Origin: Paralithodes platypus
Lineage: Eukaryota; Arthropoda; Malacostraca; Decapoda; Lithodidae
Direction of reading: 5' to 3'
Assembly (NCBI GenBank): GCA_032716605.1
Contig: CM064569.1
Span: 13,508,079-13,572,078, forward strand
DNA: 64,000 bases
The notes below the pieces were generated by a model. The model did no database searches. It was not told the origin of the DNA and was given only the letters and a program-made list of their open reading frames with translations. Below, piece after piece: positions 1 to 9,716 of this stretch (its first letter is position 1; each line of letters starts with the position of its first letter). Both the position numbers and the translations under genes were made by a program.

Positions 1-380
1 ACCCCGTTCTGTCAAGCTGGCCTGGTCCTTGTATTGGCCTGCCTGGTGTACCCGCACGTTTAGCCAGGAGCTCAAGTAGCACCTGCTTGTGGAACTTCCG
101 CAGGGACTTGTACTTCTTGGCTCCTGGAGTCCTCAGACGGTAGATGTTGTAGGCATTGAGGACCGACATATCTACCGTATGCAGGATAAACTTCTTGTAC
201 CACCTGCAAGATGTTCGCAGGCAGTCGATGAAGCCCATCTGCATGTCGGACTTGTCAACGAGGCGCATGTTGAGGTTATAACCCAGGACAGCAGCTGGTT
301 TTTGGATGGGGTTCTTGGTTGTTCGGTCCACCTTCCCTGTGGCGACCATCTGGGCCTTGTGGCATTCAAGTGTCCAAACA
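1..380 (-). pseudogene. piggyBac transposase C-terminal fragment
   Basis: The minus-strand frame reads through a region typical of the end of the piggyBac catalytic core. It contains NLNMRLVDKSDMQMG, the counterpart of the conserved NKxMGGVDxxD motif that carries the third catalytic aspartate. This is followed by RWYKKFILHTVDMSVLNAYN, the usual hydrophobic helix. The frame stays open to base 1, so the end of the protein is outside the window. It belongs with the transposase at 1343-3526, from which it is separated by a LINE fragment of about 960 bp. The GG of the usual GGVD is replaced by RL, so this residue context is unusual for the family. Confidence 0.82.
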
Positions 381-1342
381 GTGGTTTAGAGTGGGTAAGG
401 GAACATTGGAAAGGGAATCTAGGCGGAGTTTAAATGAATCAACAAGGAAATAGATTTAATTCTCTAAGACGCTCTTCGTTTTGGTAACTCTACGTTGGAA
501 TAGTAATGTCAGTGGTTTAGAGAGCTCATCCTTAGCTTCCTTTAGAACTCTAGGCGAGATTGTATCAGGTCCAGGCGTTTTATTTACCTTGAGTTTATCT
601 AAACAATTCAATACTTCTCTCTCTGTAACGGTGATATTGCTTAGAACATCTGAATTATCAATCTGAATCGGCGATGGTGTAGGGATATCACTGAGGTCTT
701 CTGTTGTAAAAACTGATGCAAAGAAGGTATTGAGGGCATTACTCATTTGTTCTTCGTCTTTGGTGTATTCTCCATTTTCATCGACTAACGGTCCAACAGT
801 TGAAGTAACGACTTTTTTCTTTCTGATATAACTATAGAATTCTTTCGGGTTTGTTTTACTTTGATTCGCAATATGTAACTCTAAGGTCTTTTTACTTTGC
901 TTAATTAACTTTGGCTTTGCGTCGTAGCTCTACAAATTTCAGCCGTTCTTCGTCATTTTGTGAGGATTTTAATCTATCATTAGCAAATTTTTTAGCAAGC
1001 AGGCAGTTTGAAATATCTTTATTCCACCATTTGGGCTTATTATTATGGCCTGGACGCCGAGTTTTTGATGGTATGCAGTCTTGCACTGCTTTTAGGTAAG
1101 TGGCTTCGAATAACTTCCAAGATGTATTTATGTCGTTATTGTGAATTAAAAAGCTTTTTGATCCATGGCTGCGGACTGCTTCGTGTAGGAGACGACCCAT
1201 GCGTGCTGAACCCACAGGGTTTAGATGAGTGCCATCCTTGCGGAACAGAGTAGGCTGGTTGTAGAAGTTGTCCCAGAGGTTGATGAATTCACTCAGACAC
1301 AAATGTTTAGTCGGCTATTTGTGCTGAAAGCCTTGTCGTCCA
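381..1342 (-). mobile_element. CR1/L2-type LINE fragment nested in piggyBac, internally deleted
   Basis: On the minus strand, about 1302-901 encodes FRKDGTHLNPVGSARMG, which resembles the C-terminal His-containing block of the SGNH/GDSL esterase found in ORF1 of some CR1/L2 elements. It runs straight into a linker (KPKWWNKDISNCLLAKKFAND) typical of the stretch between endonuclease and RT. After a frame change near 900 come YSYIRKKKVV and the start of RT (LDKLKVNKTPGPDTISPRVL, 456-746). No endonuclease is present between the esterase-like tail and the linker, so the copy is internally deleted. RT stops before its catalytic motifs. Target duplications could not be fixed. Confidence 0.72.
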
Positions 1343-3526
1343 TCAACTCTTCGGATCTGGTGCGCATGACGTCACCTTTGTGGTATCTTCGAAGGCTTCC
1401 ACAATGTCGTCCAGTCCAGCTGCTGGTGTGAGGAGGTTGACCTTGCGCTGGTCATGCCAGTGGATGGAGAGGATGGGGCCACTCTTCTTGTGGAAGATCT
1501 CCGCCTTCTTCGTCTTGGTTGGGTAGCCTGGCATACCCTTCCTTTTGCCCTTGACTGTGCCGACAGTTCCGGTCTTGCGGTCATGGAGGTACTTGGTCAG
1601 GAGAGGCGACGTGTAATAATTATCTGTGTAGAGGATGTGGTTATTAATGAAGTGCCTCTCCATCATCTTCTTCACTACAGCGCCACCAAAACCAATGAGA
1701 GGGTCAGTCACAGCTTCTCCAGCCTTGCCGCTGTAGACTATAAAGTCCAGCACATACCCCGTCAAGCAGTCGCAGAGGACGAAGAGCTTGATGCCGAAGC
1801 GGTGTCTCTTGGACGGGATATACTGTCGGAAGTGCAGCCTACCACGGAACAGGACCAGAGACTCGTCGAGGCACATCTTCTGGAAAGGAATCAGGTATGT
1901 GGTGAACCGATGACATATCATGTCATACAGCTTCCTGATCTTCCATAATGAGTCGGGAAGGTGGACTGCCATGTTGTTTGTCAGGTGGAGATAGGAGAGG
2001 ATGTCGAAGTACCTGTCCCTGGACATGTATTTGCCAAATGATGGAGTCATTATGATGTCGCCAGTGATCCAGTAGTCAGCCAGAACGTGCTTCCTTATAT
2101 GAGTCATCAGCATTGTGAGTGCCAAGAACACATATAGTTCTGCCACAGTGAGAGCTCTCCATGCCACCATCTTGGCACTGGTCTTCCTCCCAAGAAAGTT
2201 GGCACAGATAGCATGGTGGTGATTTGTCTCTTTGACGAGGTATTCCATGACTTCATTGTCATAGAAGCCACAGAAAAGTTCACTGGGGGTAGCATCTGGG
2301 CCACAGGGATATGCTGGTGACACCCCAGAACCCATCTGTACCTCGTCAAAGGCAGGACAATCTGGCTCAAAATCAGCTCCATCTGTCCACACAAACAGGT
2401 CGGATGCTGATGCTCGAGGTCTTGCTGCAGCAGGCACACGCCCTGGATGCCCTGGCACACGCCCTTGGCCACGCGGACGCCCAGGCGGACGCCCTGCACA
2501 CCCACGCCCAGGCCCAGGCCCAGGGGCAGCGGCGTCGGCAGGCTGACCACGTCCACGACCTCGCCCTCTCGCTCGGTTTGTCGGCACATCCTCTTCCTCT
2601 TCCTCTTCCTCTTCCTCCTCAGGCGACGTCAGGTCATCTGGGGCAATGTTGGGGTCGTCAGCATCCTCTTCAGGAGACAATTCTAGTGAAGAAGTGACCG
2701 GGCGTCGGCGGTGTGGGGCGCGGGAGGCTGCGGGAGCTTCAAGAATGGGAGCCGAGGCCTCGGGAGTTGGGCTCCTTTTGCGGCGAGCTGAGGGCTTTTC
2801 AGCAGCAAATAATGCTCTGCGGTGTGTTGAGGCCTGTGGCACATCACCAACACCACTTGAAGAGGCCCTTTGGTCATCCTGAACGAGAGATGAAGGCGAG
2901 GGCTGTGGGTGACCCACGCGGCGTCCCGTGTCAAGGCGTCGGGACAATGGAATGCGGGTGGTTGCTAGGCCAGGGTCGGCGTCATTATCGCTATCTTCAG
3001 CTTCCCTATGCTTTTCTGCGGCTGCCCTGCGTGCTTTTTTAGCTGTACTTTTGATCAATGATTGTTTGTAGAAATATTTGCCCACTTTCAAGGGCGTACG
3101 GGCATGCAAAGGGGAAGGTCCTGAGCTAGGGCTAGGGCTAGGCCTAGGCTGACCTAGCAAAGATGGCGAGGGGGTAGGCCTAGGTTCTAGCACACTGGGA
3201 AGCTCAATGGCACCTTCCTGAAACACTTCCACATCAGGATCATCACTACTGTCTCCCCCCTCAAATAAATCGACATTATCGTCGTCTCCAAAGCCCACGA
3301 AATCGTCTTCACTTTCACTTATAAATTGTACCTTGTCCACCAAACTTTCGCCACTGCTCTCTTCATCACTATCAAAAAGTTGTCGCTGTATAGCGCTATC
3401 ACTGAACAAACGCTTAACTTTCTTTTGTTGAGCTCTCTTCTCGGTTGCAACAGGCGTTGAAGTTGCGAGTTGGGTAGCACTGGGGCCCGCGGGAGGTTGC
3501 AACGAATCGGACACGTCGGAAAACAT
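1343..3526 (-). CDS. piggyBac-like transposase, N-terminal and central part, interrupted
   Basis: DDE/D transposase of the piggyBac superfamily, expected to cut and paste DNA at TTAA. The frame is open upstream to 3556, but the first in-frame ATG is at 3526, which I take as the start (727 codons). Residues 1 to about 370 are low-complexity and acidic, with an uninterrupted Glu run and an RGRGRGRG segment; this is a long N-terminal extension. The catalytic domain follows: D554 in CLDESLVLFRGR and D635 in ILYTDNYYTSPLL are the first two catalytic aspartates. The frame ends in a stop just where a LINE fragment interrupts the gene; the third aspartate lies in the piece at 1-380. No frameshift is visible in this part, so the disruption seems recent relative to other elements here. 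Confidence 0.88.
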   Translation of the reverse strand: MFSDVSDSLQPPAGPSATQLATSTPVATEKRAQQKKVKRLFSDSAIQRQLFDSDEESSGESLVDKVQFISESEDDFVGFGDDDNVDLFEGGDSSDDPDVEVFQEGAIELPSVLEPRPTPSPSLLGQPRPSPSPSSGPSPLHARTPLKVGKYFYKQSLIKSTAKKARRAAAEKHREAEDSDNDADPGLATTRIPLSRRLDTGRRVGHPQPSPSSLVQDDQRASSSGVGDVPQASTHRRALFAAEKPSARRKRSPTPEASAPILEAPAASRAPHRRRPVTSSLELSPEEDADDPNIAPDDLTSPEEEEEEEEEEDVPTNRARGRGRGRGQPADAAAPGPGPGRGCAGRPPGRPRGQGRVPGHPGRVPAAARPRASASDLFVWTDGADFEPDCPAFDEVQMGSGVSPAYPCGPDATPSELFCGFYDNEVMEYLVKETNHHHAICANFLGRKTSAKMVAWRALTVAELYVFLALTMLMTHIRKHVLADYWITGDIIMTPSFGKYMSRDRYFDILSYLHLTNNMAVHLPDSLWKIRKLYDMICHRFTTYLIPFQKMCLDESLVLFRGRLHFRQYIPSKRHRFGIKLFVLCDCLTGYVLDFIVYSGKAGEAVTDPLIGFGGAVVKKMMERHFINNHILYTDNYYTSPLLTKYLHDRKTGTVGTVKGKRKGMPGYPTKTKKAEIFHKKSGPILSIHWHDQRKVNLLTPAAGLDDIVEAFEDTTKVTSCAPDPKS

Positions 3527-3662
3527 TTTTTCAGTATTACTCGCTATGGCGGCCACGTACGAACTGATAACACTAGTAGTTGAGGCTTGGTGGCGCTGCG
3601 GTCGCTCCTACCATGCCAAAATTGGCCGCGCAAATTTTGAAGCACGCTTTCAAGCACAAGGA

Positions 3663-3738
3663 TTTTAAAATGACACCCGGGTTCCGGCCCTTTTGTTTTG
3701 GTGTCATTTTAAAATGACACCCGGGCTGGAAGGGTTAA
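3663..3738. repeat. piggyBac terminal and subterminal repeats with TTAA
   Basis: TTAA at 3735-3738 abuts the element end. Inside it, 3701-3720 is a perfect 20-base palindrome (GTGTCATTTTAAAATGACAC). Half of it with the adjoining CCCGGG recurs at 3663-3681, making a duplicated subterminal block. These are candidate transposase binding sites. Confidence 0.75.
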
Positions 3739-4497
3739 AGCCTGAAACTCGCAAGATATCAATTGGCCCCCACAACAGCAAACTATACAGTAGTCCACGA
3801 TTTGGCAGCACTGGGTATGTGTGTGATTGAGCATGTGTGTTTGGTGTTCTAGAAAGTTATTATGGGAATCATCGTTTTGTTTGGTTGTAGAGTTATAATG
3901 TTATTTCTAGGCTGAGTTTCTTGAACCATCCCACACTGCCCTTCAATCAAGAATCAAGTCCATCAATCACGATCTGTCTACGCCTGTGGGTCGTCATTCA
4001 ATGCTGGTTGCTTCATTCTTATATATATTGCTATTTTGACAGTGTTTCATAATCTTTGTGTTTATGGTACTTGTTATCTAGCAAGTCTTAACTAGTGTTG
4101 TTGATTCATAAGATCCGTTATTGAACTTGTTTGGAGGTGCATACTGAGTCGTCTGTTAATAATTGTTAGTCTCATACCACTACTGTATAGTTCATGTTTG
4201 CATCCTTAGTGTGTGCATGAAAATTCATAAACTACGTTATTATACTACATGTGTTTTTTCTTATATTTTTTGTATTCGTTTGTATATATTTAAATTATAT
4301 TTTTCGTAATAAGGTTGATGGCATTCTTGCTTTAACAATAAATAGTTAGATTTAGTTTACCTCATTCTCCCTAAACTGACTAATCATTAGAAAGGCGTGA
4401 TCGTTTGGAAGGGTATAATTTATTAAAACAAAAATCAAATTAACGTATGGCATAGATTTCTTCACCCAAAGAGAAAAGTATCGAGAAACAGATATCA
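3739..4497. other. non-coding flank, nothing recognised
   Basis: AT-rich sequence with no convincing ORF, repeat or RNA gene between the piggyBac end and the AGGTCA repeat. Confidence 0.6.
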
Positions 4498-6237
4498 TCA
4501 ACTCTGCGAAGCAGTGTGGTATCGCGCACACAGATCCCGCCCGTATACTGTGCACCATAATTCAGCTTGTCTGTCGTCGTCGTCGTCGTCGTCGTCGTCC
4601 ATCCGGTAACTCCTAGACCGTTCGATGGATTTTCACCAAATTTCACAGGTATATACATTTGGTCAATGCGAAGGTAAGTCAAAAACAAATATTCAATTTA
4701 ACTAAAAGGTTAAGGTCAAAGGTCAAGGTTAAAAATAAGGTCAATATTTCATGTGTTTTAGTTTTTACTCAAATTTCTCCATTTTCACTATACAAGTTAC
4801 TGCTAGTCTCGATATCTTATTGACCAAATTTGAAATAACTATTCTAAAGGGTAAAGTCAAAGGTCAAGGTCAAAGGTCAAAATAACTTTTGTACTACTAT
4901 TTCTTATAATAACAGATAGATTCTCACTAAGCTTACCATGAATATTCGGAATACCTAGGCCAAGGTCATACAAGAAACTATTCAATTCCATATGAAAGGT
5001 CAAGGTCACAAGTCAAGGTCAAATATAAGGTCAATATGATAATTTCTTTACTTTTCATGCAAACTTCACAAAATTTGGTGAGATAGTTGCACCATAAATG
5101 AAAAGAAAAATAACACATTTTGAGAAACATATCATAAAGGTCAAGGTGAAGGTCAAAGGTCAAGGTCAACTATTCTATAAATATATATAAAACTAACTGA
5201 TGGGTTTTAATGAAATTAGTCATGCTTATTTGATTTTCCTGGGCAATATCAATGACAAAAAAAAAACTCTTACATAAAGGTCAAGGTCAAAGGTCAACTT
5301 ATACTATATATGTTTAGTTTTTATACAAATGTCTTCATTTTCACTACAAGGTACTGGTTACCCTTGATATCGTATTGCTCAAATTTTACATAAATATACT
5401 AAAGGGTAAGGTCAAAGTTCAAGGTCAAAGGTCAACATAGGTCTTTTACTAGTATTTTGTATACTAACTCTTAGATTCTCACTAGGCTTACCATGTATAT
5501 TCGGAATACCTAAGCCAAGGTCATACAACAAACTATTCAATTCCATATGAAATGTCAAGGTCACAGGTCAAGTTCAAATAAAAGGTTAATATGCTATTTT
5601 CTTTACTTTTAATGAAAACTTCACAAAATTTGGGGAGATAGTTGCACTTTAAGTGAAAGAGAAAATAATAAATGTTGAGACATATAAAGGTCAAGATAAA
5701 GGTCAAAGGTCAAGGTCAAATATTCTATATATATATATGAAACTAACTGATGGGTTTTAATGAAATTAGTCATGCGTATTTGATTTCCATGGGCAATGTC
5801 AATGCAAACAAAAATTTACTCTTACATAAAGGTCAAGGACAGGTCAAGGTCAAAGGTCAAATTTTATTACTTATTAAAGAAAGATTACTCAAATTTGTAA
5901 AAACTGAATATGTTATGGCTTATTACTTAAATCACATATATTGTATATATATCAAATTTCACATAAATATTGTAATAGTTAAGGTCAGAGGTCAAGGTCA
6001 AAATAAGAGTATTTGTAATTTTCCCCAAGCTCCTCCCTGACTGTTTAATGTATTGTCATCAAATTATACAGGCAAATTCAGTTGGTCAATGCGACGATCA
6101 TCCAAATATACATATTTTATTTTTAGTCAAAGGTCAAAGGTCAAGGTCACAGTATATGATCACTATTTGTAATCAACAAGTTTTTATACAAATTACACCA
6201 TATTCATAATACTAGCTAATACGAACATTGCCGTTAA

Positions 6238-6529
6238 CCCACACAGTCCCAGTGACGATTATAGTCGTCAGTAGATAATTAACTCCACAGACCCAGCGAT
6301 GGCTATAGCCGTCAGTAATGTACTTTCCTTGTAACTGCCTGTACAACCCTGTACCTTTTTTGTATTGATTTTTCTCTCAGCTTATATAAGACCCACTGAA
6401 GGGTGAGAGAGCCAGTCCAGCCTCATCTCTTGAGGTGGAAAGATGGTCTCTCCTGCCATTTTGGCCACATTGCTTGGGACTGGGGGGGGGGGGGGACTTT
6501 TATTACTGTACCCTACGGTACTGAACGGG
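6238..6529. mobile_element. non-autonomous TTAA element, 292 bp
   Basis: Flanked by TTAA at 6234-6237 and 6530-6533. Ends are CCCACACAGTCCCAGTG and, reversed, CCCGTTCAGTACCGTAGGG, an imperfect inverted repeat. The second copy of the host repeat (near 9021-9035) lacks this block and reads AACATTGCTAAGCTAAC, close to the expected empty site. It shares internal sequence (GTCAGTAAT, TCCTTGTAACTGCC) with the element at 31929-32250 in opposite orientation. Confidence 0.82.
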
Positions 6530-7078
6530 TTAAGCTAACTAAATCCTTGATAAGAAATTCTAAGGTCGAAGGTCAAGATCAAAGGTCATGGTTAAAGGTC
6601 GAAATATGATTTTTACTAGTATTTTCTATTTAATGTAAGATTCTCATTAGGCATATCATGCATATTCGGAATGCCTAGACCAAGGTCATACAAGAATAAA
6701 CATAATTCCATTTGATAGGTCAAGGTCACAGGTCAACGTCAAATATAAGGTCAATATGCTAATTTCTTTACTACTCATGTAAACTTCACAACATTAGTTG
6801 AGACAGTTGTGCTTTAAGGGAAAATTAAAATGTTAAATTTTCAGACATCATGAAGGTCAAGATGAAGGTCAAAGGGCAAGGTCAACTATTCATTTAATAC
6901 CTCTGAAACTAACTGATGAATGTTAATGAAATTTGACACACTTACTTGATTTTATAGGGCTACATCAAAGTAAACACAAATATAATCCTACAAAAAGGTC
7001 AAAGTCACAGGTCAAGGTCATAAGTTAACCTTCATCATAAAAAAAATACTCAATAAAGTGTATTTGCGATATATACAG

Positions 7079-7082
<4 letters not shown>

Positions 7083-7147
<65 letters not shown>
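7083..7147. repeat. (TA)n microsatellite
   Basis: Uninterrupted TA repeats at the junction between the two 2.8-kb repeat units. Confidence 0.95.
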
Positions 7148-7149
<2 letters not shown>

Positions 7150-7231
7150 CTGTATATACTGTATATATACAGATTTTACCTAAGAGGTGCAATACTACTT
7201 GCAGAATTCTAGGTTGCAGGATTGTGTATGC

Positions 7232-7276
<45 letters not shown>

Positions 7277-7308
7277 TAATGCGAAAACTGCACACCTACT
7301 TTATTATC
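7150..7308 (+). repeat. repeat-unit boundary module with 42-base poly-T
   Basis: Holds GATTTTACCTAAGAGGTGCA, CTAGGTTGCAGGATTGTGTA, a T run at 7234-7275 and GTAATGCGAAAACTGCACAC. The same module recurs alone at about 16425-16552, also preceded by (TA)n, so it behaves as a mobile or terminal module of the 2.8-kb repeat. Confidence 0.7.
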
Positions 7309-9716
7309 AGTGGTATCGTGCACACAGATCCCACCCGTATACTGTGCACCACCAATCAGCTTGTCTGTCGTCGTCGTCCATCGTCGTCCGTCCGGAAACT
7401 CCTCCTAGACCGTTCGATGGATTTTCACCAAGTTTCACATGTATATTCATTTGGTCAATGCAAAGGTCAGATAAAAAGAAATGTTCAATTTAACCTAAAG
7501 GTTAAGGTCAAAGGTCAAGGTTAAAAAAAGGTCAATATTTCATGTGTCTTAGTTTTTACTCAAATTTCTTAATTTTCACTATACAAGTTACTGGTAACTT
7601 TGATATCTTATTAACCAAATTTTAGATAAATATTCAGAAGGGTAAGGTCAAAGGTCAAGATCAGAGGTCAAAATAATTTTTGTTTACTAGTATTTCTTAT
7701 ACCAACTGTTAGATTCTCACTAGACTTACCATGTATATTCAGAATACTTAGGCCAGGGTCATACAAAGAACTATACAATTCCATAGTAAAGGTCAAGTTC
7801 ACAGGTCAAGGTCAAATAAAAGGTCAATATATTGATTTCTTTACTTTTCATGCATACTTCAAAATATTAGGTGATATAGTTGCGAATTTAAATGAAAAGG
7901 AAAATAATAGATTTTGAGACAGATGTCATGAAGGTCAAGGTGAAGTTCAAAGGTCAAGGTCAACTATTCTATAAATATATATGAAACTAACTGATTGGGT
8001 TTAATGACATTAATCATGCTTATTTGATTTTCCTGTGCAAAGTCAATGAACGAAAAAATGCACTTTTACATAAAGGTCAAGGTCACAGGTCAAGGTGAAA
8101 GGTCAACTTATACTATGTATTTTTAGTTTATATTCAAATGTCTTCATTTTCATTATACAAGTTACTGGTAACCTTGATATTGTATTGCCCAAATTTTAGA
8201 TGAATATTCTATAGGGTAAGGTCAAAACTAATGGGCAAAGGTCATAATAGTTTTTTTACTAGTATTTCTTATACTAACTGTTAGATTCTCACTAGGCTTA
8301 CCATGTATATTCGGAATACCTAGGCCAAGGTCATACAAGAAACTATTTAATTTCATATGAAAGGTCAAGGTCACAGGTCAAGGTAAAATAAAAGGTCAAT
8401 ATGCTATTTTTTTTACTTTTCATGCAATTTTCACAAATTTTGGTGAGATAGTTGCACTTTAAGTGAAAAGGAAAATAATAAATACTGAGACATATAAAGG
8501 TCAAGATAAAGGTCAAGGGTAACTATTCTATTAATATATATGAAACTAACTGATGGGTTTTAATGAAATTAGGCATGCTTATTTGATTTTCATGGACAAT
8601 GTCAATGCAAACAAAAATTTACTCTTATATAAAGGTCAAGGTCAAAAGGTCAACTTTTACTATTTATTAAAACAGATTACTAGAATTTTGGAAAACTGGC
8701 TGTGTTATGGCTTATTACTTAAATGTCATATATATATATACATATACATATATATATCAAATTTCACATGAATATTGTAATAGTTAAGGTCAGAGGTCAA
8801 GGTCAAAACAAGAGTATTTGTCATTAACCCTAAACTCCTAGACTGTTTAATGTATTGTCACCAAACTATACAGGCAAATTCAGTTGGTCAATGCGACGAC
8901 CATCGAAATATATGTATTTTATTTTAGGTCAAAGGTAAAGGTCACAGTATATGAATACTATTTGTAATCAATAAGTTTTTATACGAATTACACCATAATC
9001 ATAATGCTAGTTAATACGAACATTGCTAAGCTAACTAAATCCTCGATAAGAAATTCTAAGGTTGAATGTCAAGGTCATAGGTCAAGGTTAACCCTTTTTC
9101 GTGCGAAATATAATTTTTACTAGTATTTCCTATTTAATGTAAGATTCTCATTAGGCATTTCATGCATATTCGGAATGCCTAGACCAAGGTCATACAAGAA
9201 TAAACATAATACCACTTGATAGGTCAAGGTCACAGGTGAATGTCAAATATAAGGTCAATATGCTAATTTGTTTACTATTCATGAAAACTACACACAATTC
9301 GTTGGGACAGTTGTGCTTTAAGGGGAAATTTAAATGTAAAATTTTCAGACATCATGAAGGTCAAAGGTCAAGGTCAACTATTCCTTTAATACCTCTGAAA
9401 TTAACTGATGATCTTTAATGAAATTTGACACACTTATTTGATTTTCTAGGGTTTCATCAAAGCAAACACAAATATAATCCTACATAAAGGTCAAGGTCAC
9501 AGGCCAAGGTCAAAAGTTAACCTTCATCATAAAAAAATACTAAATTTTCGATAAGCTGACGACTGTTAGTTGCATTGTACTTAAATAACATATATTTCAA
9601 TCATATATACAGTATACTGTATATATATATTATAATACTTAAGGTTTAAGGTCAAGGTCAAAAGAACAAAGGAAGAGTGTTAATAATTTTCTTTGAACTC
9701 TTCCTAGACTGTTTAA

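Larger units (their letters stand above)
1..3734 (-). mobile_element. piggyBac-superfamily transposon, 3' end outside window
   Basis: A class II element read on the minus strand. Its outer end sits at 3734, directly against a TTAA at 3735-3738, the piggyBac target sequence. The terminus begins CCCTTCCAGCCCGGGTGTC. The transposase is split in two by a LINE fragment at about 381-1342, and the other terminus lies before base 1. The superfamily is certain from the transposase motifs; the family within it is not resolved. Confidence 0.88.
4498..9712 (+). repeat. AGGTCA-cluster higher-order tandem repeat
   Basis: Clusters built from AAGGTCAAGGTCAAAGGTCA recur at about 140-bp spacing (near 4709, 4853, 4998, 5138, 5278, 5408, 5555, 5688, 5828, 5975, 6125). 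Spacers between clusters differ, but mostly keep a motif like TTTTCACCAAATTTCACA. Spacer types return every four clusters (about 560 bp): the block with GGAATACCTAGGCCAAGG occurs near 4940, 5500, 6670, 7740, 8310 and 9170. A larger unit of about 2.8 kb repeats twice: the stretch CACACAGATCCC to CAGCTTGTCTGTCGTCGTCG begins near 4508 and again near 7309. All clusters read AGGTCA on the plus strand. The second unit resumes at 13075 after a transposon insertion. No ORF is supported; the larger ones seen run through simple repeats. Confidence 0.85.

Noticed and set aside
7080..7493. 137-codon frame
   Set aside because: It reads through (TA)n and poly-T (Tyr-Ile and Phe runs) and then repeat DNA; no protein-like content.
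4498..9712. CRISPR-like regular repeats
   Set aside because: The clusters are evenly spaced, but the spacers are related to each other and the DNA is eukaryotic; this is a tandem repeat.
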